In this document: positions 6,494-15,023 of the stretch, piece after piece
Numbering within the stretch: the first letter of the stretch is position 1
Layout: every line of letters starts with the position of its first letter
Assembly (NCBI GenBank): GCA_038233555.1
Contig: JBBSLT010000008.1
Coordinates: forward strand, 1 to 36,780
DNA: 36,780 bases
Source of the DNA: JADDRA01 sp038233555
Lineage (GTDB): Bacteria > Actinomycetota > Acidimicrobiia > Acidimicrobiales > CADCSY01
Direction: 5' to 3'
Notes under the pieces: generated by a model
What the model saw: only the letters and a program-made list of their open reading frames with translations
The model's database searches: none
What the model was told of the DNA's origin: nothing
Translations under genes and position numbers: made by a program

Positions 6494-8731
6494 TCAGTGC
6501 TCCCAGTGCTCCCAGTGCTCGAGGGGGCGCACGGCCACGGCACAGTGCTTGTAGGAGGGCTGGCGGGAGGAGGGGTCGAAGCTCGGGAAGGTGAGGCGGT
6601 TGACCTGGGCGTCGTGCATGGGGATGAACACCTGGCCCGAACGAACGGCGGTGGTGACCTTGGCCCGGGCCCGCATCGAGCCCCGGGCCGAGGTGACCAT
6701 GGCCCACTGGCCGGACGTCAGGGCGTAAGCCTCGGCGTCGCTGGCGTGAATCTCCACGTAGGGGTCCTTGGGGTGCAAGCTCCGCAGGACCGCTGACTTG
6801 GCCGTACGAGTTCCGGTGTGCCATTGAGCCGAGCTGCCACGCCCGGTCAGAAGCACCAGCGGGTAGCGGCGGCTGATGGCCTCCCGGGGTGGCCGAGGAT
6901 CGCCGAAGCAGAAGCGGGCCCGGCCGTCGGGGTGAAAGAAGCGACCGTCGGCGAAGAGGCGCCGCTCGTCATCGCGGGACGCCACCGACCCCACGGGAAA
7001 GGGCCACTGCACCCCGCCGAAGTCGTCGACCATCCCGTAGCCGTCCACCCCGCTGAGGTCACACGCCCTCCCGGCCGAGAGTTGGCCGAGGATCCGGAAG
7101 ACCTCTTCGGGTGACGACCACTCCTCGAACAGCTCACCGCAGCCCCACGCCTCGGCCACCAGCTTGAAGATAGAGAAGTCGGCCAGAGCTTGGCCGGGAG
7201 CCCTTGCCACCCGTTTGAGCAGACCGATGCGTCGCTCCGAGTTGATGAAGGTGCCCTCCTTCTCCCCCCATCCGGCGGCGGGAAGCACCAGGTCGGCGCG
7301 CTGGGCCGTCTCGGTGGTGGCGTAGAGGTCCTGGACCACCAGGAAGTCGAGTCGGCCCAACAGGTCGTGCAGGTCGGTGGAGTTGATCCAGGAGTGGGCC
7401 GAGTTGGTGGCCACCACCCACAGGCCCCGGATGTCGCCGGTGGCGATGCCCTCCACGATCTGGTCATAGGCCAGGCTGGGCTGGGCGGGGATGCGCCCGA
7501 CGTCGATGCCGAGGGTCTCGGCCACCTCGGCCCGGTCGTCGCCGCAGGCGAAATCCCGGCCGCCGAAGAGGTTGGTGGTGTTGGAGAATAGGCGCGAGCC
7601 CATGGCGTTGCACTGGCCGGTGATGGAGTTCGCACCGGTGCCGGGGCGACCGATGTTGCCGGTCAACAGGGCCAGGTCGACGATGGCCTGGGCCACCAGC
7701 ACCCCTTCGTGGCTCTGGTTGACACCCATCGTCCACCACAGCGACACCCGTTTGCCCTCGGCCACGGTGGTGGCCAGGCGCTCCAGCGCCTCGGGCGCCA
7801 GGCCGGTCACCGACGCGACCCGTTCTGGGGTGAAGTCGGCCACGTGGGCGGCGAAGGCATCGAAGCCGGTGGTGGAGGCATCGACAAAGCCACGGTCGAC
7901 TGCCCCCCGCTCGATGAGAGCGCGAGCCAGGCCGTAGAGCAGTACCAGGTCGGACTTGGGAGCCAGCGCCAGGTGCTGGGTGGCCGCCACCGCCGTCTCG
8001 GTGGCACGGGGGTCGATGACGACAACTTCGGGAGAGTTCGGGTTGCGACAGATCCGCTCCCACAGGATGGGGTGGGCGATGCACAGGTTGGAGCCCACCA
8101 GGACGATGACGTCGGACGCCTCCAAGTCGGCGTAGGTGTAGGGCGGGGCGTCGAATCCGAACGCCTGCTTGTACGCCACCACCGACGTGGCCATGCACTG
8201 GCGAGTGTTGCCGTCGCCGTGCACCATCCCCATGCCGAACTTGGCCAGAGCCCCGAGCAGGGCCATCTCCTCGGTGGCGATCTGGCCGGTCGACAGGAAG
8301 GCCACCGATGCCGGGCCGTGCTCGGCCTGCACCGCCCGCATCCGGGTCACGAAAATGTCGAGGGCGCCGGGCCAGTCGACCGGCTGGAGCTGGCCCTTGC
8401 CGTCGCGGACCAGCGGGGTGGTGGCCCGGTCGGCCGCCGACAACGGGGCCAGGGCCTCCCAGCCCTTGGGGCACGCCATGCCTCGATTCACGGGGTAGTC
8501 GGTGGTGGGCGACAGGTTCACGGCCTGGCCGTCACGCAGGTGCACGTCGAGCGAGCACCCGACCGAGCAGAAGCCGCAGACCATGGAGGTGACCGACTCA
8601 GGGGCGAGTCGGGCCGGCACCTGCCCCAGGCCGAAGCCACCAGGGCGACGGGCCAGGTCGTCGCCCTGGCGGCCGCCCCGGGCCATGAGGAGGTTGGACC
8701 GGCGCGTCGAGCTCTCTGGCGCCGTGCTCAC
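6494..8731 (-). CDS. nasA: assimilatory nitrate reductase, molybdopterin catalytic subunit (NasA/NarB type)
   Basis: This cytoplasmic molybdenum-bis-MGD enzyme reduces nitrate to nitrite. The protein has 745 residues. The N-terminal [4Fe-4S] motif is C52-x2-C55-x3-C59-x27-C87 (MVCGFCSVGC, then GMACPKGW). Molybdopterin-domain hallmarks follow: STGQIATEE, GDGNTRQCMA, LVGSNLCIAHPILW, VIDPRATETA, NSITGQCNAMG and, near the end, LTGRGSSAQWHTGTRT. No Tat signal is present, consistent with an assimilatory cytoplasmic enzyme. The start is the GTG at 8731, whose GTGA overlaps the stop of the electron-transfer subunit gene, indicating tight co-translation. A long upstream open frame is a shadow of that gene. 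The C-terminus ends in LEHWEHWEH, created by 9-bp tandem repeats. Nearby nirA, narK and an nnaR-like gene support nitrate assimilation. Confidence 0.92.
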   Translation of the reverse strand: MSTAPESSTRRSNLLMARGGRQGDDLARRPGGFGLGQVPARLAPESVTSMVCGFCSVGCSLDVHLRDGQAVNLSPTTDYPVNRGMACPKGWEALAPLSAADRATTPLVRDGKGQLQPVDWPGALDIFVTRMRAVQAEHGPASVAFLSTGQIATEEMALLGALAKFGMGMVHGDGNTRQCMATSVVAYKQAFGFDAPPYTYADLEASDVIVLVGSNLCIAHPILWERICRNPNSPEVVVIDPRATETAVAATQHLALAPKSDLVLLYGLARALIERGAVDRGFVDASTTGFDAFAAHVADFTPERVASVTGLAPEALERLATTVAEGKRVSLWWTMGVNQSHEGVLVAQAIVDLALLTGNIGRPGTGANSITGQCNAMGSRLFSNTTNLFGGRDFACGDDRAEVAETLGIDVGRIPAQPSLAYDQIVEGIATGDIRGLWVVATNSAHSWINSTDLHDLLGRLDFLVVQDLYATTETAQRADLVLPAAGWGEKEGTFINSERRIGLLKRVARAPGQALADFSIFKLVAEAWGCGELFEEWSSPEEVFRILGQLSAGRACDLSGVDGYGMVDDFGGVQWPFPVGSVASRDDERRLFADGRFFHPDGRARFCFGDPRPPREAISRRYPLVLLTGRGSSAQWHTGTRTAKSAVLRSLHPKDPYVEIHASDAEAYALTSGQWAMVTSARGSMRARAKVTTAVRSGQVFIPMHDAQVNRLTFPSFDPSSRQPSYKHCAVAVRPLEHWEHWEH

Positions 8732-10407
8732 GCCGGACCCGCAGGCATGCGCGGCGGTGCCACAGCGGTGAAGAACTGCCAGCGCTCGACCAGCTCTCCG
8801 GCCACCACGGCGGCGAAGGCGGCGGCGGCGAGGACCAGCACCAGGCCCGGCCCCGCGGAACCGGCCAGGAGGGCCACGCCCGACCCTGCCAAAGCACCGG
8901 CCGACCCGAGCCCGACCCGCCACCGGCTGGACCGGCCCAGGTCGCCCGCGAGCAGCAGGGCGCTGCGTCGCAGCTCGGTGGGAGCACCGGCACGGAGGTG
9001 GCGTAGGAACGCCAGCTCCCAGGCCAACTTGGCGGCCACGACGGTGGCCATGAGGACGCCGAGCGGCCGGCCCGACACCAGACCGGCCCGCTCGGCGGTG
9101 GCATCGCCGGCAACCAGGGCGACCACCGCGGTGATCAAGAGCACTGCCGCCGCCCCGGTGGCCACGGTGGTGAGGAAGAACTTGCCCGCCGTGGTGGCAA
9201 GGGCCCACCACCGGCGCCGGGTCACGGCATAGACCTGCGCCGAACACGCCACCCCGACCATGCCAGTGACAGCCGCCATCGTCCCCATAATCGTTTCGGC
9301 ACCGTCAGCACCGGCCATCACAGCGCCGCCGTGGGCGGCGGCCAGGGCAGCGAAGACGGCGAAGGCCACGATCTCCCGGCTCAGCCACGAGCGACGGATG
9401 CCGAGCACGGCCCGGAAGGCGTAGGCGGGCCGGCCCAAGTGCAACACGCTGGCCCCAAGGGCAAGCAGGCTCACCCCGAGGGCCACCAGGGCCGACGCCG
9501 GTCTCAGTCCGCCCGGGTCCGAGTCGCTCGACAACGCCCTCGTCACCAGCGCCACCACCGACGTCCCCACCGCCACCTGGGTCAGCACCAACATCACCGT
9601 GAGAGGAACGTGCGCCTGGCCTCGCCGGGGGGCAGCTCCTTGCTCTGGATCCGGGACCGAAGCGTCGCCTTCGTTCCGGGGGCCCGCACGGTGGCTGGTG
9701 TAGGTGGTGGTGGGCACGGTGATCGACGACGGCGGCGACCCGGGGACCAAGGTGGCCCCAGCGCTCGCCTTGGCTCGGGCGTCGGCGGTGTCGACCAGCG
9801 CAATCCGGATGGCGGCGTTGGGGCACGACTGCACACAGGCCGGAGCCTCCCCCGCGCCCAGTCGGTCGGCGCACATGTCGCACTTGCGCACGATGCCCCG
9901 CTGGGGGTTGTAACGGGGGACTTCGTAGGGGCAGGTGAGCACGCAGTAGCGACAGCCGATGCACTGGTCGTCGAGGTGGACGACGATGCCGGTGACGGGG
10001 TCCTTCTCGTAGGCGTTGACCGGGCACCCGGCCAGACATGCCGGGTCGACGCAGTGGTGACAGGCGGTGGTCACCGTCTGCTGAAAGGGCTCGGGCGCCT
10101 CGATGCGTACGGCGCCCACGTTGCGCCACGACTCGCCGTCGTCCAACCCGTTGAGGGCGTGGCAGGCGGTGACGCACGCCTTGCACCCGGTGCAGGCATC
10201 GAGGTCGACCTCGAAGCCGTACTGCTCGCCGGGGCCGGGCTGGGCCAGGGGGATGAGGTCGCGGTAGTAGCGAGCCTGGGCCGGCACGGAGTCAGCGCCC
10301 TGGCGACGAGCGAAGCGTTCGACGGCGCTCAGGTCGGCCTGTTCGGCCAGGTACCAGTCGAGGGGCGTGAGGGCCTCGTCCGAGTCGACGAGCGGGGCGG
10401 AGTTCAC
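8728..10407 (-). CDS. fused DmsB-like four-[4Fe-4S] subunit and DmsC-like membrane anchor
   Basis: This 559-residue protein joins two subunits that are normally separate. Residues about 65-200 form a DmsB-type ferredoxin with four Cys sets: C72/75/78/82, C116/119/124/128, C149/152/155/159 and C176/179/191/195. After a Pro/Thr-rich linker (about 205-250) comes a DmsC/NrfD-like anchor with about eight hydrophobic helices, including the recognisable HLGRPAYAFRAVLGIRRSWL and SREIVAF. In the DMSO reductase family DmsC oxidises menaquinol and DmsB passes electrons to the Mo subunit. Here the partner is clearly the overlapping NasA (GTGA, 8728-8731). The GTG at 10407 is chosen because a TAGCGT hexamer lies 7 nt upstream, giving a leaderless mRNA; the open frame extends further upstream without support. 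Use of quinol as donor for NasA is inferred. Confidence 0.9.
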   Translation of the reverse strand: MNSAPLVDSDEALTPLDWYLAEQADLSAVERFARRQGADSVPAQARYYRDLIPLAQPGPGEQYGFEVDLDACTGCKACVTACHALNGLDDGESWRNVGAVRIEAPEPFQQTVTTACHHCVDPACLAGCPVNAYEKDPVTGIVVHLDDQCIGCRYCVLTCPYEVPRYNPQRGIVRKCDMCADRLGAGEAPACVQSCPNAAIRIALVDTADARAKASAGATLVPGSPPSSITVPTTTYTSHRAGPRNEGDASVPDPEQGAAPRRGQAHVPLTVMLVLTQVAVGTSVVALVTRALSSDSDPGGLRPASALVALGVSLLALGASVLHLGRPAYAFRAVLGIRRSWLSREIVAFAVFAALAAAHGGAVMAGADGAETIMGTMAAVTGMVGVACSAQVYAVTRRRWWALATTAGKFFLTTVATGAAAVLLITAVVALVAGDATAERAGLVSGRPLGVLMATVVAAKLAWELAFLRHLRAGAPTELRRSALLLAGDLGRSSRWRVGLGSAGALAGSGVALLAGSAGPGLVLVLAAAAFAAVVAGELVERWQFFTAVAPPRMPAGPA

Positions 10408-10414
10408 CCGGGCA

Positions 10415-10420
10415 ACGCTA
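10415..10420 (-). promoter_or_regulatory. -10 hexamer of leaderless dmsBC-nasA transcript
   Basis: TAGCGT on the minus strand, 7 nt before the GTG at 10407. The spacing predicts transcription starting at or next to the start codon. No good -35 is visible. Confidence 0.5.
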
Positions 10421-10554
10421 AGGAGCGGCGGTTTCCTGCCCGTAGTCGTGCCGTGACCAGGACGTGAACGACGCCTCTCGCCGCACCTGCCCGATGTGCG
10501 CGACCCGTCGTGCAATGGAAACACCCCGGGTCCACGCCGGCAACACCCACTTCC

Positions 10555-10560
10555 TACCGT
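10555..10560 (+). promoter_or_regulatory. -10 hexamer of leaderless nirA-narK transcript
   Basis: TACCGT, 7 nt before the ATG at 10568, mirroring the spacing of the divergent gene. No ribosome binding site is present, which fits a leaderless mRNA. Confidence 0.5.
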
Positions 10561-10567
10561 CGGCTCC

Positions 10568-12232
10568 ATGGCTGCTCCGAACATTCCCGCCGCCAAGCGA
10601 GCGGGTCTGCCCGTCGACCTCGACCGCCTGGCCGCCGAGGGCGACGCCTGGCTGAGCCCCGACGACCGCTATTCCCTCAAGACCTGGGGTGTGTGCACTC
10701 AGGAGCAACCGGGCGTGTTCATGATCCGGGTGCGCAATCCCGGTGGCGCCCTCCCTACCCCCCACGCCCGGGGACTGGCCCGAATCTCCCGCTCGTTCGG
10801 CCCCGACTGGCTCCACCTCACCACCCGCCAGAACGTCGAGCTCCACTGGGTGGAGGACCGCCGGGTGCCAGCGCTGCTCGACGCCGTCGCCGAGATCGGC
10901 ATGACCACCCGCTCGGGCTGCGGCCACACCATGCGCAACGTCATGTGCTCCGAGGACGCCGGCTCGAGCCTGGACGAACCCTTCGACTGCCTGCCCGACG
11001 CCCGGGCGGTGAGCGACGCCATCCTGGCCCGCTCCGCCGAGCTCAACTGCACCCTGCCCAGCCGCATCAACATCGCCTTCGGCGGCTCTCCCCGCTGTCG
11101 CACCGATGCCCGCCTCAACGACGCCGGCTTCGTCTCGGTCATGCGTGCTGGGGAGCCCGGCTACGAGCTGTGGGCTGGTGGCAGCCTGGGCAAGGCGCCG
11201 TTCCTCGCCGTCAAGGTGGCCGACTTCGTGGCCCGCACCGACGTGCTCGCTGCGGCCGAGGCCCTCATCGAGGTCTTCATCGCCCACGGCGACCTCGAAA
11301 AGCCGGTGAAGGGTCGGATGAAGTTCGTGGTCGAGGGCCTAGGCGTTGCCGCCTTCCGGGCCGCCTGGGACCAAGCCTTTGCCGCCGCCTGCGATCGGCC
11401 CCACGATCCTCCCGTTCCCATCGAGGTGCTGCCCGAAGCCGACCGGGTGGCCATCCTCGCCCATGTCCCCCCGGGGGGGTGGTCGGCGGGGGTGCGCCCC
11501 CAGCGAGAGCCTGGTCTGGCCACGCTCACCGTCGACATCCCCCTCGGTGACACCAACGGCTCTGAGTTGGAGCTCCTGTGCGACCTGGCCGACCGCCACG
11601 GCGACCGCGCCCTCAACCTCAGCCGCGACCAGAACGTGGTGCTGCGCAACGTTGCGGTGGCGGAGGTGGCCACCATCCGCGATGCGCTACGGGTACGCGG
11701 CCTGTTCCTGGCCGGCGAGGCCCATACCGCCTCGGTGCGGGCCTGCACCGGCTCGGCCGTGTGCGCCCTCGGGATCACTGCGGCACCCGACGCCGGCAAG
11801 GCGCTGCTGGCCAGCGCCGGGCTCGGCCGCAACTCCTCGCTGCGGGTGAACGTGTCGGGCTGTCCCAACTCCTGTGCCCAGCACCAGGCGGGCGACATCG
11901 GCCTGGCCGGATCCAAGGTCCGCCTCGGCGGCGCCACCCGGGACGGCTACCACGTCTACCTGGGGGCCGACCTCGGCGCCGGCCGGGTGGGCGAGGTGGT
12001 GGGTCGGGTGGCAGCCACCGACGTCCCCGCCGCGGTGGAGGCGGTGGTTGGCATCTGGGAGGCGATGCGCCACGAGGGGGAGCCGCTCGGGGCGGCAGTG
12101 CAGCGCATCGGCCATGACGCCTTCACCCGCCACCTGGAGTCGGTCATGGCTGAACGCTGGGCCAGCGGGCCCGAGCCCGAGGTGGCCGGGGCAGCGGCGA
12201 CCGCTCCGGCGCCCAACTACGCAGGAGGATGA
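10568..12232 (+). CDS. nirA: ferredoxin-dependent nitrite reductase (siroheme, NirA type)
   Basis: This is a nitrite/sulfite reductase family hemoprotein, assigned to the six-electron reduction of nitrite to ammonium. The 554-residue protein has the duplicated NIR_SIR half-domains (HLTTRQNVELHW in the first, LNLSRDQNVVLRN in the second). The siroheme/[4Fe-4S] ligands are C393, C399, C432 and C436 (CTGSAVC and SGCPNSC). RSGCGHTMRNV and KGRMKF are also conserved. There is no NADH- or FAD-binding domain, so ferredoxin is the probable donor, in contrast to NirBD systems. The start at 10568 is chosen for the upstream TACCGT at leaderless spacing. The stop is 1 nt before the narK ATG. Sulfite reductase activity cannot be excluded from sequence alone, but the nitrate context makes nitrite the likely substrate. 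Confidence 0.9.
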   Translation: MAAPNIPAAKRAGLPVDLDRLAAEGDAWLSPDDRYSLKTWGVCTQEQPGVFMIRVRNPGGALPTPHARGLARISRSFGPDWLHLTTRQNVELHWVEDRRVPALLDAVAEIGMTTRSGCGHTMRNVMCSEDAGSSLDEPFDCLPDARAVSDAILARSAELNCTLPSRINIAFGGSPRCRTDARLNDAGFVSVMRAGEPGYELWAGGSLGKAPFLAVKVADFVARTDVLAAAEALIEVFIAHGDLEKPVKGRMKFVVEGLGVAAFRAAWDQAFAAACDRPHDPPVPIEVLPEADRVAILAHVPPGGWSAGVRPQREPGLATLTVDIPLGDTNGSELELLCDLADRHGDRALNLSRDQNVVLRNVAVAEVATIRDALRVRGLFLAGEAHTASVRACTGSAVCALGITAAPDAGKALLASAGLGRNSSLRVNVSGCPNSCAQHQAGDIGLAGSKVRLGGATRDGYHVYLGADLGAGRVGEVVGRVAATDVPAAVEAVVGIWEAMRHEGEPLGAAVQRIGHDAFTRHLESVMAERWASGPEPEVAGAAATAPAPNYAGG

Positions 12233-12233
12233 G

Positions 12234-13688
12234 ATGATCACGACGACACCCGGAGCTCCCGCTTCTGACCCCACCAGCGGTGGTGATCGCCACCGGCCAC
12301 GGGGTCAGAAGCGCTGGATCGAGCACTGGGACCCCGAGGACGAGGGCTTTTGGGCGGCCACCGGCCAGCGCGTGGCCCGGAGGAACCTGACATGGTCGAT
12401 CTTCGCCGAGTTCCTGGGCTTTTCGGTGTGGCTCATTTGGAGCGTGGTGGCCATCCGCCTCAACGACGCCGGCTTCAACCTGTCGTCGGGCCAGCTCTTC
12501 ACCCTGGTGGCAGTACCCAACCTGGTGGGCGCCACCGTCCGCTTTCCCTACACCTTCGCCGTGCCCCGCTTCGGCGGGCGCAACTGGACCATCGTGAGCG
12601 CCCTGCTCCTCTTGATCCCGACCATCCTGCTCGCGGTGTTGGTCACCAATCCCTCGACGCCTTACTGGGCGCTGCTAGCGGCGGCCGCCACCGCCGGCCT
12701 GGGCGGTGGCAACTTCGCCTCCAGCATGGCGAACATCTCGTTCTTCTATCCCAACGCCCGCAAGGGGCTGGCCCTTGGCCTCAACGCTGCCGGCGGCAAC
12801 ATCGGCGTGGCCGTCCTCCAACTCGTGGCCCCTTTCGCCATCACCGCCGGTGCCATTGCCGTGGTGGGGGGCGGCCAGGGCGCCAATGGTGGTCTACATC
12901 TCCAGAACGTCGGCCTCATGCTGATCCCCTTCATCCTCGCCGCCGCCTTTTGCGCCTGGCGCTTCATGGACAACCTGGCCACCGCCCGCTCGTCGTTCCG
13001 CGACCAGGTGGTGGTGGCCCGGCGCCGCCACACCTGGATCATGTCCTGGCTCTACGTTGGCACCTTCGGCTCCTTCATCGGCTACTCGGCCGGGCTGCCA
13101 CTGTTGATCAAGGGCCAGTTCGCCGACCCCAACGCCATCAAGTACGCCTTCCTCGGGCCCCTGGTGGGCTCGATCACCCGGCCGGTGGGCGGATGGCTGG
13201 CCGACCGGCTGGGGGGCGCCCGGGTCACCCTGTGCAACTTCGGGGTGATGATGGTGGCGGTGGGTGGCGTGGTGTACTTCCTCGCCAACAAGGACCAGAG
13301 CTGGGCCTTCAGCGGGTTCCTGGCCATGTTCCTGGTGCTGTTCGTGGCCACCGGCGTGGGCAATGGCTCCACCTTCCGCATGGTTCCCATCATCTTCCGG
13401 GCCCACCACAGCCGCCCCGACGGCGGAGCCGTCGACGACGCCGCTCTGGCCGCCGGACGGCGCGAGAGCGCCGCTGCTCTAGGCGTCATCTCCGCCATGG
13501 GCGCCTACGGCGGATTCCTCATCCCCCAGAGCTTCGGCCTGTCGACCAACGCCACCGGCGGTCCCCAGGTGGCGCTCATCTCCTTCGTCACCTTCTACGG
13601 CTCGTGCATCGTGCTCACCTGGTGGTGCTACCTGCGCACTCGGGTGGCCACCGACCGCCTCCCGAGCCTGGCCTGGGCGCGGCCGTAG
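12234..13688 (+). CDS. narK: nitrate/nitrite transporter of the MFS NarK family
   Basis: This 484-residue major facilitator protein carries nitrate and/or nitrite across the cytoplasmic membrane. It has about twelve hydrophobic helices and both nitrate signature regions: GLGGGNFASSMANISFFYP in the first half and GVGNGSTFRMVPIIF in the second. A soluble N-terminal segment (KRWIEHWDPEDEGFW) precedes helix 1, as in NarK1/NarU-type proteins. Translation starts at the ATG at 12234, with AGGAGG 5 nt upstream and only 1 nt after the nirA stop, so the pair forms an operon. Residues about 10-27 are encoded by a 52-bp palindrome, and the same segment is duplicated at 1478-1568. Direction of transport (uptake versus nitrite export) is inferred from the assimilatory neighbourhood. 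Confidence 0.93.
   Translation: MITTTPGAPASDPTSGGDRHRPRGQKRWIEHWDPEDEGFWAATGQRVARRNLTWSIFAEFLGFSVWLIWSVVAIRLNDAGFNLSSGQLFTLVAVPNLVGATVRFPYTFAVPRFGGRNWTIVSALLLLIPTILLAVLVTNPSTPYWALLAAAATAGLGGGNFASSMANISFFYPNARKGLALGLNAAGGNIGVAVLQLVAPFAITAGAIAVVGGGQGANGGLHLQNVGLMLIPFILAAAFCAWRFMDNLATARSSFRDQVVVARRRHTWIMSWLYVGTFGSFIGYSAGLPLLIKGQFADPNAIKYAFLGPLVGSITRPVGGWLADRLGGARVTLCNFGVMMVAVGGVVYFLANKDQSWAFSGFLAMFLVLFVATGVGNGSTFRMVPIIFRAHHSRPDGGAVDDAALAAGRRESAAALGVISAMGAYGGFLIPQSFGLSTNATGGPQVALISFVTFYGSCIVLTWWCYLRTRVATDRLPSLAWARP
12261..12312. repeat. 52-bp palindrome inside the narK N-terminal coding sequence
   Basis: Perfect 12-bp arms (GCTTCTGACCCC at 12261-12272 and its complement at 12301-12312) enclose a 28-nt centre that itself carries GGTGG/CCACC. 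The hairpin begins about 25 nt after the start codon. A truncated copy of the structure is present at 1521-1568. Confidence 0.75.
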
Positions 13689-13734
13689 CCACACCACGCC
13701 TCGGGACCCGTCAGCCGGTCGGCGCCGCCCTCAG

Positions 13735-14874
13735 TCAGCTGGCGGCCAGGCGGTAGCCACGCCGGGGCACCGTCTGGAGCGCGGCCCCCGCAGCGGGTCC
13801 GAGGCGACGTCGCAGACGCCCAACGGCCACCTCCACGGCATGGGTGTCGGCCCCATCGGAGCGCCACACCCGGCGGAGCAGCTCGGCCTTGGACACCACC
13901 GTCCCCGGACGCCGGGCCAACATGGCGAGCAGCGCTCGCTCCCTTTCAGCCAGCCACACCTCCTTGCCATCGATGACAGCCAGGGTGCCGTGCAGGGCCA
14001 CCTCGACCCCGGCGAGGTCGAAGCAACAGGTCTTCTTCTCCAGCTGGCTTACCAGAGCGTCGACCATCGCTCCCACCCGGGCCCGCTCCGGCCGAACCAC
14101 CTCGTCGAGGCCGACCGAGGCGCTGGCGTGGTGGCATGCCCGGCTCACGCACACGACGATGACCTCCTCGTTCAGCGCGGTCAGCAATCCCTCGGACTGA
14201 CCGGCGTCCTCGGCCAGAGCCACGAGGTTGCGGACCTCCTCGGGGGAGGTGAGGGTGAGGGCCTCGACCCGGCCCTCGACCAGGTCCAGCACCAGGCGCT
14301 GCGCCGGCTCTCGGTCAGCCGGTAGACCGGCGACAGGGACGACCACCTCCGACACCGTCACTCCGGCTCCCCGCAGTGCCTCGACGAGCGGCGACGGGGT
14401 TTCTCCCTCGAACTGCACCATCACCGGCCGGCCGGCGACCTTAGACGCGAGCGCTTCCAGCAACGGGCCGGCCTCATCGATGTCGTCGGGGAGCACGTCG
14501 TCGATGGCCACGCCCAGGGCGACAGCAGCGGCGCCCGTGGCGGGGCCCTGGATCAGCACCCGGCTGTTGACAAGGACCTCGCGCAGCGCCTGGTCCCGAC
14601 CGAGCTCCTCGGCGGTGGCGAGCCATCCCTCCACACCGGCGGCCGAGGTAAAGACCACCGCTGCCGGCACACCGGTGATCGTCTCCTCAGTCTTCGCCTC
14701 CAGCGCCTCGTTCCCCGCCACGGAAACGGCGTCCACGGTGGCGCCGAGGACTACCCCGGCGCCCAAGCCCCTCAGCACCTCGGCTTGCTCCTGGCGGCCC
14801 CGATGGGCCACGACCCCTACCCGGTAGCCGGTCAGGGGGGGACGAAGCCCCGGCTCGCCAATCGTCGCCGCCAT
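13735..14874 (-). CDS. nnaR: NnaR-like regulator: uroporphyrinogen-III synthase (HemD) domain fused to winged-helix DNA-binding domain
   Basis: This 379-residue protein combines a HemD-like domain (about residues 10-270, with TGYRVGVVAHRGRQEQ, AVVFTSAAGV, LIQGPATGAAA and TLTSPEEVRNL) with a C-terminal OmpR/PhoB-type winged helix (about 285-379). The DNA-binding part shows WLAERERALLAMLARRPGTV, VSKAELLRRVW, HAVEVAVGRLRRRLG and TVPRRGYRL. This architecture is known in Streptomyces and mycobacteria as NnaR, an activator of nitrate/nitrite assimilation genes. Here it is convergent with narK, 46 bp away, which supports that role. The start is placed at the ATG at 14874, with GTG at 14877 equally possible; GGAGGGG lies 9-12 nt upstream. 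Whether the HemD domain still makes uroporphyrinogen III (needed for the siroheme of NirA) or only senses a ligand is unknown. Confidence 0.85.
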   Translation of the reverse strand: MAATIGEPGLRPPLTGYRVGVVAHRGRQEQAEVLRGLGAGVVLGATVDAVSVAGNEALEAKTEETITGVPAAVVFTSAAGVEGWLATAEELGRDQALREVLVNSRVLIQGPATGAAAVALGVAIDDVLPDDIDEAGPLLEALASKVAGRPVMVQFEGETPSPLVEALRGAGVTVSEVVVPVAGLPADREPAQRLVLDLVEGRVEALTLTSPEEVRNLVALAEDAGQSEGLLTALNEEVIVVCVSRACHHASASVGLDEVVRPERARVGAMVDALVSQLEKKTCCFDLAGVEVALHGTLAVIDGKEVWLAERERALLAMLARRPGTVVSKAELLRRVWRSDGADTHAVEVAVGRLRRRLGPAAGAALQTVPRRGYRLAAS

Positions 14875-15011
14875 CACAACAGTGTTCCCCTCCACCGTTT
14901 CCGGGAGGTTGCGGATGCCTTTCGGCTGTCTCTCATGGGTCCGCCGGTCCACGTTCCAGACGAGGGCCACGACGCGGGGACGCCCGCCGAGCAGCCGCCG
15001 CTCCTGCGGCT

Positions 15012-15017
15012 TATCAT
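15012..15017 (+). promoter_or_regulatory. -10 hexamer of leaderless sortase transcript
   Basis: TATCAT, 6 nt before the GTG at 15024; the best match to a consensus -10 in the window. No ribosome binding site precedes the start. Confidence 0.55.
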
Positions 15018-15023
15018 GCCCCC

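Larger units (their letters stand above)
10408..10567. promoter_or_regulatory. divergent promoter region of the nitrate assimilation genes
   Basis: These 160 bp separate the minus-strand dmsBC-nasA transcript from the plus-strand nirA-narK transcript. Each side carries a TANNNT -10 hexamer exactly 7 nt before the start codon. A 6-bp inverted repeat (CGGGCA/TGCCCG, about 10409-10443) overlaps the dmsBC start region. This is the expected place for NnaR or GlnR control. A GTGAC...GTGAAC pair near 10453-10469 is only a weak resemblance to a GlnR box. Confidence 0.6.

Noticed and set aside
8732..9247. Upstream extension of the nasA frame
   Set aside because: Out-of-frame reading of the DmsBC gene; no conserved residues before the GTG at 8731.
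10440..10530. GlnR-type boxes in the divergent nitrate promoter
   Set aside because: GTGAC-n6-GTGAA and GTCGT-n6-GAAAC only partly match gTnAC-n6-GaAAC; too weak to annotate as sites.
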